Below, in pieces: positions 19,035-27,451 of a stretch of DNA of 64,000 nt (within the stretch, counting starts at the first letter, position 1; every line of letters begins with the position of its first letter). Under the pieces are notes generated by a model. That model saw nothing but the letters and a program-made list of their open reading frames with translations. It did no database searches and was not told where the DNA came from. Both the position numbers and the translations under genes were made by a program. This DNA comes from Sphingomonas sp. Leaf17 (GTDB lineage: Bacteria > Pseudomonadota > Alphaproteobacteria > Sphingomonadales > Sphingomonadaceae). The stretch spans positions 124,001 to 188,000 of the forward strand of contig NZ_LMKL01000001.1 in NCBI RefSeq assembly GCF_001421505.1, in the 5' to 3' direction.

Positions 19035-20441
19035 TCAGTCCCCGGCGAACGTCAGCGCCGATACTCGCCGCTCGCGGTCGTTGATCGTCAGCGGGCGGCC
19101 CGCCGGCGGCTGCGACCGCTGCGGACAATCGGCGCGCAGGCAGGCGCGGCATCCCAGCCCGATCGGCGTCGCGGCCCCGCTCAGATCGACGCCTTGCGCG
19201 GCCGCCAGCGTCGTCGCCACGTCCGCCGCCACGCCAAGACCGATGGTGAAGTCCGCCGCCACCCCGCCGTACCGCCGCCCCTGCGGCTGGACCGTGCGCG
19301 CCAGCGTCAGGAACCGGCTGTCATCCTCCAGCACGACCAGTTGCACCATCAGGCTGCCGGGCCGCTCGAACGCGCGGTGCAGGTGCCACAGCGGGCAGCG
19401 CCCCTCCGCATCAACCAGCGCCGCGCCGCTGGCCCCGGCATAGCGTTTCGACGCCTGCCCCGCCCGGTCGATGCGGATCATGAAGAACGGCAGGCCCCGC
19501 GCGCCGACCCGTTGCAGCGTCGTCAGCCGGTGCGCGACCTGCTCGAACCCGGCACCGAACCGTCGTTGCAGCAGTTCGATGTCATACCCGGTCGCCTCGC
19601 ACGCGCGCAGGAACCGGGCATAGGGCATCATCAGCGCCGCCGCGAAATATCCCGTCAGGTGGCGGCGATACAGCCGGTCCGCCGACCGGTCGGCAAAGCC
19701 TGCGGCGCGCGCCAGCGCCTCGATCTCGGCCCGCGCCTCGATCTGCGCCAGCTGGAACGCGGCGGCAAAGGTGCGCGAGGCGGGGTCGAGCAGTTCGGAC
19801 AGTTGCAATTGCCGCGCGTGCAGGTCCAGCCGGCGCAGCACGTCGGGCATCACGTCGACCGGCAGGATGCGGATGGTCAGCGTGTGCCGCACCCGCAACC
19901 GCTCGCCGATCGCGCCATACAGGTCACCCGCGCCCAGCCGCAGTTCGTCGGCCAGCGTTTCCGCCGCCGCGTCCAGATCGGCGAAATGGTTGCGCCACCG
20001 CCCGATCTCGCGCCGGACCAGCGCGACCGGATCGACGGCATCCGGCGTCGCCCCGGCCATGCCACCACCGGCCACGCCACCACCGGCCAGCGCATCGAAC
20101 GCGCGCGCGAACGCCTCCGCCCCGCCAGGGGCGGCGGCCAGCCATTCCTCCAGCTCGCCCCGGTCGATGTCCAGGTCGGCGAACAGCGGGTCGCCCAGCC
20201 GCCGCCGCATCGCCTCCGCTCCGCCCCCCGGCTCGCCCGCCGACAGCACGCGCGGGTCGAAATCGAACGTCTCGACCATCTTCATCAGCAGCGTCGCCGA
20301 CACCGGCCGCTGGTTGCGCTCGACAAGATTGAGGTAGCTCGGCGATATCGCCAGCATCTCGGCCATCGCCGCCTGCGTCAGCCCCGCCTGCCGCCGCACT
20401 CGCCGCACCGCATGCCCGGCCAGCAATTTCCGTTCGGCCAT
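19035..20441 (-). CDS. XRE-family regulator of the short-chain fatty acyl (ScfR/RamB-like) type
   Basis: A 468-aa regulator. Residues about 8-62 form a Cro/CI helix-turn-helix (VRRVRRQAGLTQAAMAEMLA, SPSYLNLVERNQRPVS). The middle holds the ImmA/IrrE-like region (about 190-330), and the C-terminus contains the cysteine motif GLGCRACLRADCPQR (about 437-451) typical of ScfR/RamB/MccR regulators of acetate and propionate metabolism. No acyl-CoA genes are adjacent, so its target is unclear. ATG 20441 is chosen over 20459 because GGAGGGGGG lies 5 nt upstream of it. It is divergent from the CDF transporter. Confidence 0.88.
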   Translation of the reverse strand: MAERKLLAGHAVRRVRRQAGLTQAAMAEMLAISPSYLNLVERNQRPVSATLLMKMVETFDFDPRVLSAGEPGGGAEAMRRRLGDPLFADLDIDRGELEEWLAAAPGGAEAFARAFDALAGGGVAGGGMAGATPDAVDPVALVRREIGRWRNHFADLDAAAETLADELRLGAGDLYGAIGERLRVRHTLTIRILPVDVMPDVLRRLDLHARQLQLSELLDPASRTFAAAFQLAQIEARAEIEALARAAGFADRSADRLYRRHLTGYFAAALMMPYARFLRACEATGYDIELLQRRFGAGFEQVAHRLTTLQRVGARGLPFFMIRIDRAGQASKRYAGASGAALVDAEGRCPLWHLHRAFERPGSLMVQLVVLEDDSRFLTLARTVQPQGRRYGGVAADFTIGLGVAADVATTLAAAQGVDLSGAATPIGLGCRACLRADCPQRSQPPAGRPLTINDRERRVSALTFAGD

Positions 20442-20675
20442 CAATCCCCCCTCCGCCATCCATCCTTACAATCGTCAAGATTTTACAGGATGACAAACGG
20501 CAATTGCACCGTTTCCCGCCCATACCCCTTTTCCGGGGTAACCTTTGCAACCTTCCGCTGTGAAGACCGCCATTTTGCGCGGTTCGTGACACGATCCGGG
20601 CATCGCCCGCCATCACGGTGGCGCGGCGTAGCGCCAGTCGTCATAAGCGGGACCGCAACGTCATCAGGAACACCC

Positions 20676-21626
20676 GTGGCCAAACCCGTCGAGCGCGAAT
20701 CGAACATCGTCATCCTTGCCGCGCTGGCCGCCAATGTCGGCATCGCCATCGCCAAGTTCATCGCCGCCGGCATCAGCGGATCGTCATCGATGCTGACCGA
20801 GGGCGTCCATTCGCTCGTCGACAGCGGCAACCAGGTTCTCCTGCTGTACGGCCAGCACAAGGCCAAGCGCCCGCCCGACCATGCCCATCCGTTCGGCTAT
20901 GCCCGCGAACTGTATTTCTGGAGCTTCGTCGTCGCGATCCTGATCTTCGCGGTCGGGTCCGGCGTGTCGATCTACGAAGGCTGGCGGCACATCTGGGAAC
21001 CGGAACCGCTGCGGTCGCCGACGATCAACTACATCGTGCTCGGCGTCGCCTTCGCCATGGAGGGTGCGTCCTGGGTCATCGCCATGCGCGCGTTCGGCCG
21101 GGCCAAGGGCAGCGTCGGCTGGCTGCGGGCGGTGCATGATTCGAAGGATCCGTCGGGCTTCATCGTGCTGTTCGAGGATTCAGCCGCACTCGCCGGCCTC
21201 GTCATCGCCGCGATCGGCGTCTGGCTCAGCCACGCGCTGGGCGACCCGCGGATCGACGGCATCGCCTCGGTCATCATCGGCGTCGTGCTGGGACTGGTCG
21301 CGATCCTGCTGGCGCGCGAGGCCAAGGGGCTGCTGATCGGCGAGCGCGCGGACCCCGCGATCATCGAGACGATTCGCGGCATCGTCGCGGCCAGCCCCGG
21401 CATCACCGCCGTCAACCACGTCCGTACCATCCACACCGGGCCGACCGAGATCTTCGTCGCGATCAGCGCCGATTTCGAGGATTCGCTGACCATGGGCCGC
21501 GCCGAAACCATGATCGAGGATATCGAACGCGCGTTGCACGATGCCGAACCGATGCTGACCTCGATTTACATTCGCCCGGAAAAACAGGAAGATGCGGCCA
21601 CCCTGCCACCCCCCGACCCTGTGTAA
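20676..21626 (+). CDS. cation diffusion facilitator transporter
   Basis: A 316-aa inner-membrane metal-proton antiporter with about six membrane segments. Segments include IVILAALAANVGIAIAKFIA, the metal-site helix EGVHSLVDSGNQ, HPFGYARELYFW, and FEDSAALAGLVIAAIG. The C-terminal cytoplasmic domain (about 225-310) carries IRPE at its end. The sequence type is closer to the YdbO/SLC30A9-like group than to the zinc exporters with His-rich loops. The start is GTG at 20676 with AGGAA 8 nt upstream; the frame is open much further upstream, but that stretch is antisense to the regulator gene. Confidence 0.9.
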   Translation: MAKPVERESNIVILAALAANVGIAIAKFIAAGISGSSSMLTEGVHSLVDSGNQVLLLYGQHKAKRPPDHAHPFGYARELYFWSFVVAILIFAVGSGVSIYEGWRHIWEPEPLRSPTINYIVLGVAFAMEGASWVIAMRAFGRAKGSVGWLRAVHDSKDPSGFIVLFEDSAALAGLVIAAIGVWLSHALGDPRIDGIASVIIGVVLGLVAILLAREAKGLLIGERADPAIIETIRGIVAASPGITAVNHVRTIHTGPTEIFVAISADFEDSLTMGRAETMIEDIERALHDAEPMLTSIYIRPEKQEDAATLPPPDPV

Positions 21627-21639
21627 AGGTTCGTACCCC

Positions 21640-22272
21640 ATGCGTATCGCGCGTCCCTTCCTGACGGGGTTGCTGCTCTGGCTCGCGCTGGCGATGCCGG
21701 CGAATGCCGCCGTCACGATCACTTTCTGGAGCCACGAGCTCGGCAACAGCTTCCCGCACGCCTTCTTCTCGCTGCGCGGGACGCCCGACGCCGGCGGTCC
21801 GCCGGTCGACGCCAATTACGGCTTCACCCCGAAGGCGATCACGCCGGCCATGCTGTTCGGCACCATCCCCGGCCGGCTCGACATCGCCAAGCCCGGCTAT
21901 ATCCGCGGATCGGATGCGCAATTCGCGATGACGATCACCGATGCGCAATATGCCGCCGTGCTCGGGCTGGTACGACAGTTCGGCGACCCGGTGACGCGCT
22001 ACGACCTGAAGACCCGCAACTGCGTCCATTTTACCAAGGAGGCCGCCCGCCTGCTTGGCCTCGACGGGATCGACCAGCCCAAGCTGATGAAGAAACCGCG
22101 CAGCTATCTGAAGGCGGTCGGCCGGGCAAATATCGGGCGCGTCACCATCCTCGGCATTCACGGCAAGACCTATCTCGCCGGACTTTCGCCGCTGGGCGCG
22201 GCGGCGGACACCAACCCGGCGCGGGTCCGGCTGCCCGCCGGCAGCGCGCCGGCAACCGCCGCCGCCGACTGA
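21640..22272 (+). CDS. secreted protein with His and Asn-Cys motifs, possible papain-like fold
   Basis: A 210-aa protein with a signal peptide (MRIARPFLTGLLLWLALAMPANA). The mature part has HAFFSLRGTP near the start and YDLKTRNCVHFTKEAARLLGL (about 126-146). The conserved His and Cys in this order suggest a circularly permuted NlpC/P60 or related papain-like fold, but I cannot name the family. It follows the CDF gene by 13 bp, so it is probably cotranscribed. The function is unknown; a cell-wall amidase or acyl-transfer role is one possibility. Confidence 0.75.
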   Translation: MRIARPFLTGLLLWLALAMPANAAVTITFWSHELGNSFPHAFFSLRGTPDAGGPPVDANYGFTPKAITPAMLFGTIPGRLDIAKPGYIRGSDAQFAMTITDAQYAAVLGLVRQFGDPVTRYDLKTRNCVHFTKEAARLLGLDGIDQPKLMKKPRSYLKAVGRANIGRVTILGIHGKTYLAGLSPLGAAADTNPARVRLPAGSAPATAAAD

Positions 22273-22277
22273 TCGGG

Positions 22278-22949
22278 TCAGGGACCGGCCACGATCTCCA
22301 GCAGGTCGAGCGTCGATTCATAGTGCGGATAGGGCAGGACCAGCCGCCACCGTTTTTCGCCGATCCGTTCGACAAAGCCGGCCATGTCGCGCTGCGTATC
22401 GCGACCATAGGCCAGCCCGCCGCGCTCGTCGCCCAGCGCCAGCGTGCCCAGAAACACGCTGCGCGCGTCGGTATCCTCGAACAGCGACCCCGCCATGCGC
22501 TGCGATCCGGTCATTTTTTCCAGCCGGTCGATCGCGCCCTCCTCGCTCACGCGGCAGGCAAACCAGCCATAGGCGACATGGGTCAGGCCGTATGGTCCCT
22601 GCCCGCCCAGCTTGATCGTACGACAGCGATACGTCCCCGCCGGCGGTACCGGGTCGGGCAGCGACCGATCGGGGTCGTAGAGGGCCGGATCGGCGGCGAT
22701 CACAGCCCCCTTTCCGTCCGCCCTGACCGCCGACAGCGCCGCCATCCACGCGGTGCGCCAGCCGCGCAGGCGCGAGCGGTCGGTCGCCGTGGCCACCTTG
22801 CGCCAGTCGACCGCGCGCGGTGCCTCCGCCGCATCCATCGCCGCCGTCATCCGCGCCGGCAGGCCACCGCCTGCACACCCGCCCAGCAACAGGCAGGTCG
22901 CCAGCCCCATCCGCGCCGGATCCCCGATCCGCTTCGCTCGTCCGGTCAC
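22278..22949 (-). CDS. DUF4893-type lipoprotein
   Basis: A 223-aa protein starting GTG at 22949, overlapping the dehydrogenase stop (GTGA). The N-terminus contains GLATCLLLGGCAGGG, a lipoprotein signal with lipobox LGGC. The body contains DWRKVATATDRSRLRGWRTAW and TYRCRTIKLG, which I recognise as the sphingomonad DUF4893 family of unknown function. An ATG at 22910 is an alternative start. It converges on the secreted Asn-Cys protein gene with a 5-bp gap. Confidence 0.78.
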   Translation of the reverse strand: MTGRAKRIGDPARMGLATCLLLGGCAGGGLPARMTAAMDAAEAPRAVDWRKVATATDRSRLRGWRTAWMAALSAVRADGKGAVIAADPALYDPDRSLPDPVPPAGTYRCRTIKLGGQGPYGLTHVAYGWFACRVSEEGAIDRLEKMTGSQRMAGSLFEDTDARSVFLGTLALGDERGGLAYGRDTQRDMAGFVERIGEKRWRLVLPYPHYESTLDLLEIVAGP

Positions 22950-23731
22950 GCGGCGGTCCAGCCCCCGTCCATCGACAGGTTCGCGCCGGTGATCGACGCC
23001 GCCTCGTCCCGGCAGAGGAACAGCGCGAACGCCGCGACCTGCTCGGACGTCACGAACTCCTTGGTCGGCTGCGCCGCCAGCAGAACGTCCTCCATCACCT
23101 GTTCGCGGGTCAGCCCGCGCGCCTTCATCGTGTCGGGGATCTGCTGTTCGACCAGCGGCGTCCAGACATAGCCCGGCGAAATGCAGTTGACGGTGATGCC
23201 ATGCGTCGCGGTTTCCAGCGCGACCGTCTTGGTCAGCCCGGCGATGCCGTGTTTCGCCATGACATAGGCCGACTTGTTGGGACTGGCGATCAGCGAATGG
23301 GCCGACGCGGTCGAAATGATCCGCCCCCACCCCCTGGCCTTCATGTGCGGCACGGCGGCGCGCATCATGTACCAGGCCGATGTCAGGTTGATCTGGACGA
23401 TCGCCTCGAATTTTTCGGGCGGGAAATCCTCGATCGGCGCGACATGCTGGATGCCGGCATTGTTGACGATGATGTCGACGCTGCCGGTTTCCGTCACCGC
23501 CCGTTCGATCATCGCCGCGATCTGGTCCGGCTTCGTCATGTCGGCCGCGTCGTACAGCGCCGCAGCACCGCTCGCCTCGGCCAGCTTCGCGCGCTCCGCC
23601 TCGATCGCGTCGGCGGGGCCGAAGCCGTTGATGACGACCGCCGCCCCTTCCGCCGCGAACGCCTTGGCATACGCCAGACCGATGCCGGAGGTGGAGCCGG
23701 TGACGACCGCCGTCTTGCCCTTGAGGAACAT
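22946..23731 (-). CDS. bdhA: 3-hydroxybutyrate dehydrogenase (SDR family)
   Basis: A 261-aa classical short-chain dehydrogenase: NAD-binding TGSTSGIG (11-18), NNAG (90-93), and catalytic S143, Y156 and K160 (SAYVMAK). The closest named type is D-3-hydroxybutyrate dehydrogenase (NAGIQHVAPIEDFP and VWTPLVEQQIPD segments), which oxidises 3-hydroxybutyrate to acetoacetate in poly-hydroxybutyrate breakdown. It follows the patatin gene by 23 bp with GGGAGA 7 nt before its ATG, so the two are probably one operon for polyester or lipid degradation. Confidence 0.9.
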   Translation of the reverse strand: MFLKGKTAVVTGSTSGIGLAYAKAFAAEGAAVVINGFGPADAIEAERAKLAEASGAAALYDAADMTKPDQIAAMIERAVTETGSVDIIVNNAGIQHVAPIEDFPPEKFEAIVQINLTSAWYMMRAAVPHMKARGWGRIISTASAHSLIASPNKSAYVMAKHGIAGLTKTVALETATHGITVNCISPGYVWTPLVEQQIPDTMKARGLTREQVMEDVLLAAQPTKEFVTSEQVAAFALFLCRDEAASITGANLSMDGGWTAA

Positions 23732-23754
23732 GCGTATTCTCCCGTGAAAATCTT

Positions 23755-24939
23755 TCAGCGACCAAGATCGAATGCGGCGGTGCGCCCGGTCAGCATGTTT
23801 TGCGCGACCAGTTCGGCATTGGCCATCGTCCGGTCGACCGCGTCTGCGCCCGCGCGCCAATGCTCCTGCATCGTCCGCGCCGAAAATTCGTAATCGCTCG
23901 CCCCGCCGGCCCAGGCGTTGGGCCGGTGGATCAGATGGACGACGCTGACCGGCTGCTCGGCCGCCATCGCGGTCAGCGCCACGACATCCGGGTCGCCAGC
24001 CATGTCGGCGGGCAGCTTGGCCAGTACCCGGCGGATCGCGTCGCGGTCACCACGCTGGCGCATCAACTGGTCGGTCACCTGCCGGGTCCGGCTGGAAAAG
24101 CGGATTTCCTTCTCGCGCGCCGCGACCTCCATGATGGTGCGCGGGCGCTCGGCGCTGGCGGAAAACAGATCGACCTGGAACACCAGCATCGCCCCCTCCT
24201 GATGGTCCAGCACATGCGCCAGCGGCGTGTTGGACACCAGGCCGCCGTCCCACCACCATTTGCCGTCGATCTCGACCGGCGGCAGGCCCGGCGGCAACGC
24301 GCCCGACGCCATGATGTGCCGCGCATCGAGCCGTTCGTTGCGATTGTCGAAATACCGGAAATTGCCGCTTTCGATATCGACCGCCCCGACCGACAGCCGC
24401 ACCGGCCCGTCATTCAGCAAATCCCAGTCGATCAGTCCGTTCAGTGTCGCGACCAGCGGCGTCGAGTCATAGAAGCTCAGCGCGTCGCACGATCCCGGCA
24501 CCGCCAGCATCGGCGGCACGAACCGCGGGCTGAAGAACCCCGGCACGCCGGTCATCGCGACGAAGCCCGCCGACCATTCGTGCAGGAATTCGCGGATCCG
24601 GTCGTCGGGAAAGATCGGGAAGCTCGGCAATGCGCCGGTCATCGTGTCCCAGAACGCGCGCAGCCGTTCGACCCGGCGCTCGGGCGGATTGCCCGCGACG
24701 ATCGCCGCATTGACCGCGCCGATCGAAATGCCGGCAACCCAGTCGACCGGAATATCGCTCTCGGCCAGCCGTTCGATCACCCCGGCCTGATAGCTGCCAA
24801 GCGCCCCGCCACCCTGCAGCACCAGCGCGACATGATCGGGCAGCGGCATCGCGCGTGCCTTGCGACGGGGTCGGGGATGTGCGCCGGACGCTGGCGTAGG
24901 GTGTGCGCCGGACGGCGGCTTGGGATCTGCATCGGCCAT
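23755..24939 (-). CDS. patatin-like phospholipase
   Basis: A 394-aa patatin-domain hydrolase. The oxyanion loop is LQGGGALGSYQAG (41-53), the nucleophile sits in GISIG (Ser72), and the dyad Asp in the DGG at 231-233. The C-terminal region matches DUF3734, common in proteins linked to poly-hydroxybutyrate granules. An N-terminal extension of 30 residues contains two GAHP repeats. No signal peptide is seen, so it acts in the cytoplasm. Directly upstream of bdhA, it may release acyl chains or hydroxybutyrate units. Met31 is an alternative start. Confidence 0.9.
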   Translation of the reverse strand: MADADPKPPSGAHPTPASGAHPRPRRKARAMPLPDHVALVLQGGGALGSYQAGVIERLAESDIPVDWVAGISIGAVNAAIVAGNPPERRVERLRAFWDTMTGALPSFPIFPDDRIREFLHEWSAGFVAMTGVPGFFSPRFVPPMLAVPGSCDALSFYDSTPLVATLNGLIDWDLLNDGPVRLSVGAVDIESGNFRYFDNRNERLDARHIMASGALPPGLPPVEIDGKWWWDGGLVSNTPLAHVLDHQEGAMLVFQVDLFSASAERPRTIMEVAAREKEIRFSSRTRQVTDQLMRQRGDRDAIRRVLAKLPADMAGDPDVVALTAMAAEQPVSVVHLIHRPNAWAGGASDYEFSARTMQEHWRAGADAVDRTMANAELVAQNMLTGRTAAFDLGR

Positions 24940-25053
24940 CGGTCAAGGCTTGTGCAGCGAACCGCCATGCCAATCAACCATCGCTTGCAACCCGCGGGCC
25001 GCCTGCGCATTCATGACGCAAGTGTAACGCGTATTGCGAACAGGGGGATGGCC

Positions 25054-25968
25054 ATGCGGCTCGACGATTTCGATCCGAACATCAATGTCGAGGACCAGCG
25101 CGGGTCCGGCGGCGGCGGGTTCGGTGGCGGTGGCGGCGGGCTGCTGATGGGCCTGCTTCCGCTGATCGGCAGCCGCTTCGGCTGCGGCGGCATCGTCGTC
25201 GTGCTGATCGTGATGGCGGTGTTCGGCGGGTTGGGCAATCTGGGCGGCATGATCGGCGGCGGCCAGCAATCGGCGCCCACGACGCAGTCCGGGCGTCCTT
25301 CGGCGGGCACCGACACCACGACCAGTTGCACCCTGAACGCCGAAAGCAAGGCCGCCTGCGACAGCTTCAGTTCGGCCAACGCGACCTGGAAGGCGCTGTT
25401 CGCCCAGCAGGGCGGTCAATTCGTCTCGCCCAAGCTGGTCTTCTTCGGCAGCCAAGGCGGTCGCTCGGGCTGCGGCGCGGCGCAATCGGCGATGGGGCCG
25501 TTCTATTGCCCGACCGACCGTGGCATCTATCTCGACACCGATTTCTTCGGCGAACTGGCCAACCGCTTCGGCGCGAAGGGTGATTTCGCGCAGGATTATG
25601 TGATCGCGCACGAATTCGGCCACCATATCCAGAACCTGCTCGGCACGTCGGACAAGGTCCAGTCGATCCAGCGGTCGGCAAGCGAGACCGAGGGCAATGC
25701 CGCCTCCGTCCGGCTTGAGCTACAGGCTGATTGCTATGCCGGCGTCTGGGCCGCGCAGAACCGCGACCGGCTGGAGCCGGGCGATATCGAGGAGGGGATG
25801 ACCGCTGCCCGCGCGATCGGCGACGACACCCTGCAACGCGAGTCGCAAGGGCGCATCGTCCCCGACAGCTTCACCCATGGCAGCGCGGCTCAGCGCATGA
25901 GCTGGCTGAAGCGCGGTCTGGAAAGCGGTGATCCGGCGCAGTGCGACACGTTCGCAAGCGCGATCTGA
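25054..25968 (+). CDS. neutral zinc metallopeptidase (YpfJ/DUF308-like, HEFGH type)
   Basis: A 304-aa protein of the KPN_02809/YpfJ family. The N-terminus MRLDDFDPN is followed by a long Gly run (18-29), one transmembrane helix (about 44-65) and a periplasmic peptidase domain with the zinc motif HEFGHH (186-191), the downstream Glu in ELQADCYAGVWA, and the SPKLVFF and GPFYCPTD family blocks. ATG 25054 is preferred over 25048 because AGGGGG lies 6 nt before it and family members begin at this Met. The substrate is unknown. Confidence 0.9.
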   Translation: MRLDDFDPNINVEDQRGSGGGGFGGGGGGLLMGLLPLIGSRFGCGGIVVVLIVMAVFGGLGNLGGMIGGGQQSAPTTQSGRPSAGTDTTTSCTLNAESKAACDSFSSANATWKALFAQQGGQFVSPKLVFFGSQGGRSGCGAAQSAMGPFYCPTDRGIYLDTDFFGELANRFGAKGDFAQDYVIAHEFGHHIQNLLGTSDKVQSIQRSASETEGNAASVRLELQADCYAGVWAAQNRDRLEPGDIEEGMTAARAIGDDTLQRESQGRIVPDSFTHGSAAQRMSWLKRGLESGDPAQCDTFASAI

Positions 25969-26000
25969 CGAGGCGGGGGCTTGCGCGCCCCCTTACCCCC

Positions 26001-26086
26001 CCCCGGCGAAGGCTGCGGTCCAATCGGGCTAACGTCGGCAGTTACATACCAACGGCGGCCCCAACTGGACGCCGGCCTTCGACGGG
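26001..26086. repeat. decayed copy of the 8122-8226 inverted repeat
   Basis: The left arm (26001-26024, CCCCGGCGAAGGCTGCGGTC) and right arm (about 26062-26086) still pair but with several mismatches. Their sequence is recognisably that of the repeat at 8122-8226. Like that copy it sits between two convergent genes (stops at 25968 and 26160), which suggests this location is favoured or useful as a bidirectional terminator. Confidence 0.7.
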
Positions 26087-26159
26087 AGATTGTGGGTCAC
26101 GGCCGGAACCGGCGCGTTTGGCAGGCCGAAAACACACAGCCCCTGAACGCGCCTCGTGA

Positions 26160-27149
26160 TTACACCTTCACCAGCATCTTGCCGGTGTTACCGCCGGAAA
26201 ACAGCCCCAGGAACGCGTCGGGCATCGTCTCCAGCCCCTCGTGCACCGTCTCCTGCCGCTTCAGGCCACCGGACGCCAGCAGCGCCGCCATCTCCTGCTG
26301 GAACTCGGCCGTCCGCTCCATGAAGTCGCTGACGATGAACCCCTGCATCCGCACCCGGTTGCCGATCAGCCGTGCCAGATACCGCAATTCGGTCGCCTTG
26401 CCGTCGTTATAGACGTCGATCATGCCACAGATGGCAAACCGCGCGCCGGGCCGCGCCGTCGCCAGCGCCGCGTCGAGATGCTCGCCGCCGACATTGTCGA
26501 AATACACGTCGATGCCCTTGGGCGCGGCGGCCATCAGCTTTTTCACCAATGGTCCTTCCGACTTGTAGTCTACGACCGCATCAGCCCCCAGCGACGTGAC
26601 CCAGGCGCATTTGTCCGCACCACCCGCCGATCCGATGACGGTCATGCCCTTGGCCTTGGCGATCTGCACGACGGTCGATCCGACCGCCCCGGCGGCGGCG
26701 GACACGAATACCGTGTCACCCGCCTTCGCCTCGGCCACCGCGAGCAGGCCGAAATAGGCGGTCATACCCGGCATGCCGAGCTGACCCAGATACGCCTGCA
26801 TGTCGACGCCCAGATCGGGAATCACCTGAACCTGTGCCGCCGGCAGGACCGCTTCGTCGCGCCATCCGGACATATGCTGGACGATCGCGCCGACCTTGAC
26901 CGAATCCGACCGGCTCTCGATCACTTCGCCAACCGCGCCGCCCTGCATCGGCTTGCCCAGCTCGAACGGCGGGACATAGCTTTTCACGTCGTTCATCCGG
27001 CCCCGCATATAGGGATCGACCGACAGCCAGCGGTTGGCGACCCGTACTTCGCCATCCTGCAATTCGGCGGGATCAAGATCGACCATCGCGAAATCGGTAT
27101 GTTTCGGCATACCCTGGGGGCGTGCCTTCAGGCTCCACGCTCGTGCCAT
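26160..27149 (-). CDS. NADP-dependent medium-chain oxidoreductase (CurA/leukotriene B4 dehydrogenase type)
   Basis: A 329-aa zinc-free medium-chain reductase. The N-terminal catalytic domain contains LSVDPYMRGRM, the Rossmann part contains VFVSAAAGAVGSTVVQIAKAKG, and VDVYFDNVGGEHLDAAL is typical of the 2-alkenal/curcumin reductase group, which saturates C=C bonds next to carbonyls with NADPH. ATG 27149 is chosen over 27155 because AAGGAG is exactly 6 nt upstream of it and abuts the other ATG. Single gene. Confidence 0.92.
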   Translation of the reverse strand: MARAWSLKARPQGMPKHTDFAMVDLDPAELQDGEVRVANRWLSVDPYMRGRMNDVKSYVPPFELGKPMQGGAVGEVIESRSDSVKVGAIVQHMSGWRDEAVLPAAQVQVIPDLGVDMQAYLGQLGMPGMTAYFGLLAVAEAKAGDTVFVSAAAGAVGSTVVQIAKAKGMTVIGSAGGADKCAWVTSLGADAVVDYKSEGPLVKKLMAAAPKGIDVYFDNVGGEHLDAALATARPGARFAICGMIDVYNDGKATELRYLARLIGNRVRMQGFIVSDFMERTAEFQQEMAALLASGGLKRQETVHEGLETMPDAFLGLFSGGNTGKMLVKV

Positions 27150-27344
27150 GTCCATCTCCTTGTCATGCTACATTCGAACGATCGGTACGCCGCCTTGCAA
27201 TGTCGATCAAGACCGTTGCCAAAACGGCGGGGGGCCGTTGCCCGACGCCCCCTTCCATATTCATGCTACCCGGTGCGCGCGCCATATTGCCAAGCGAAAA
27301 CCCGCCGATTAAACGAAACCACACGGGCCTGGCCCGAAAGGCGC

Positions 27345-27420
27345 GGGGCCGTAGCTCAGATGGGAGAGCGCTGCAATCGCACTGCAGAGGTCAGGGGTTC
27401 GATTCCCCTCGGCTCCACCA
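27345..27420 (+). tRNA. tRNA-Ala (anticodon CGC)
   Basis: A complete 76-nt cloverleaf with encoded CCA. The acceptor arm GGGGCCG pairs with CGGCTCC and includes the G3-U70 pair that defines alanine tRNAs. D arm GCTC/GAGC, anticodon arm CTGCA/TGCAG with loop ATCGCAC (anticodon CGC at 27378-27380, reading GCG), variable loop AGGTC, and T arm AGGGG/CCCCT with TTCGATT. GCG is a frequent Ala codon in this genome. Confidence 0.97.
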
Positions 27421-27451
27421 CCGCGCCTGACGCAACGCTCCCCTCGTCCGA

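Noticed and set aside
18768-20675. Upstream two thirds of the long plus-strand frame ending at 21626
   Set aside because: It runs through the AraC gene end and antisense to the ScfR-type regulator. Only the part from GTG 20676 shows CDF similarity and has a ribosome-binding site.
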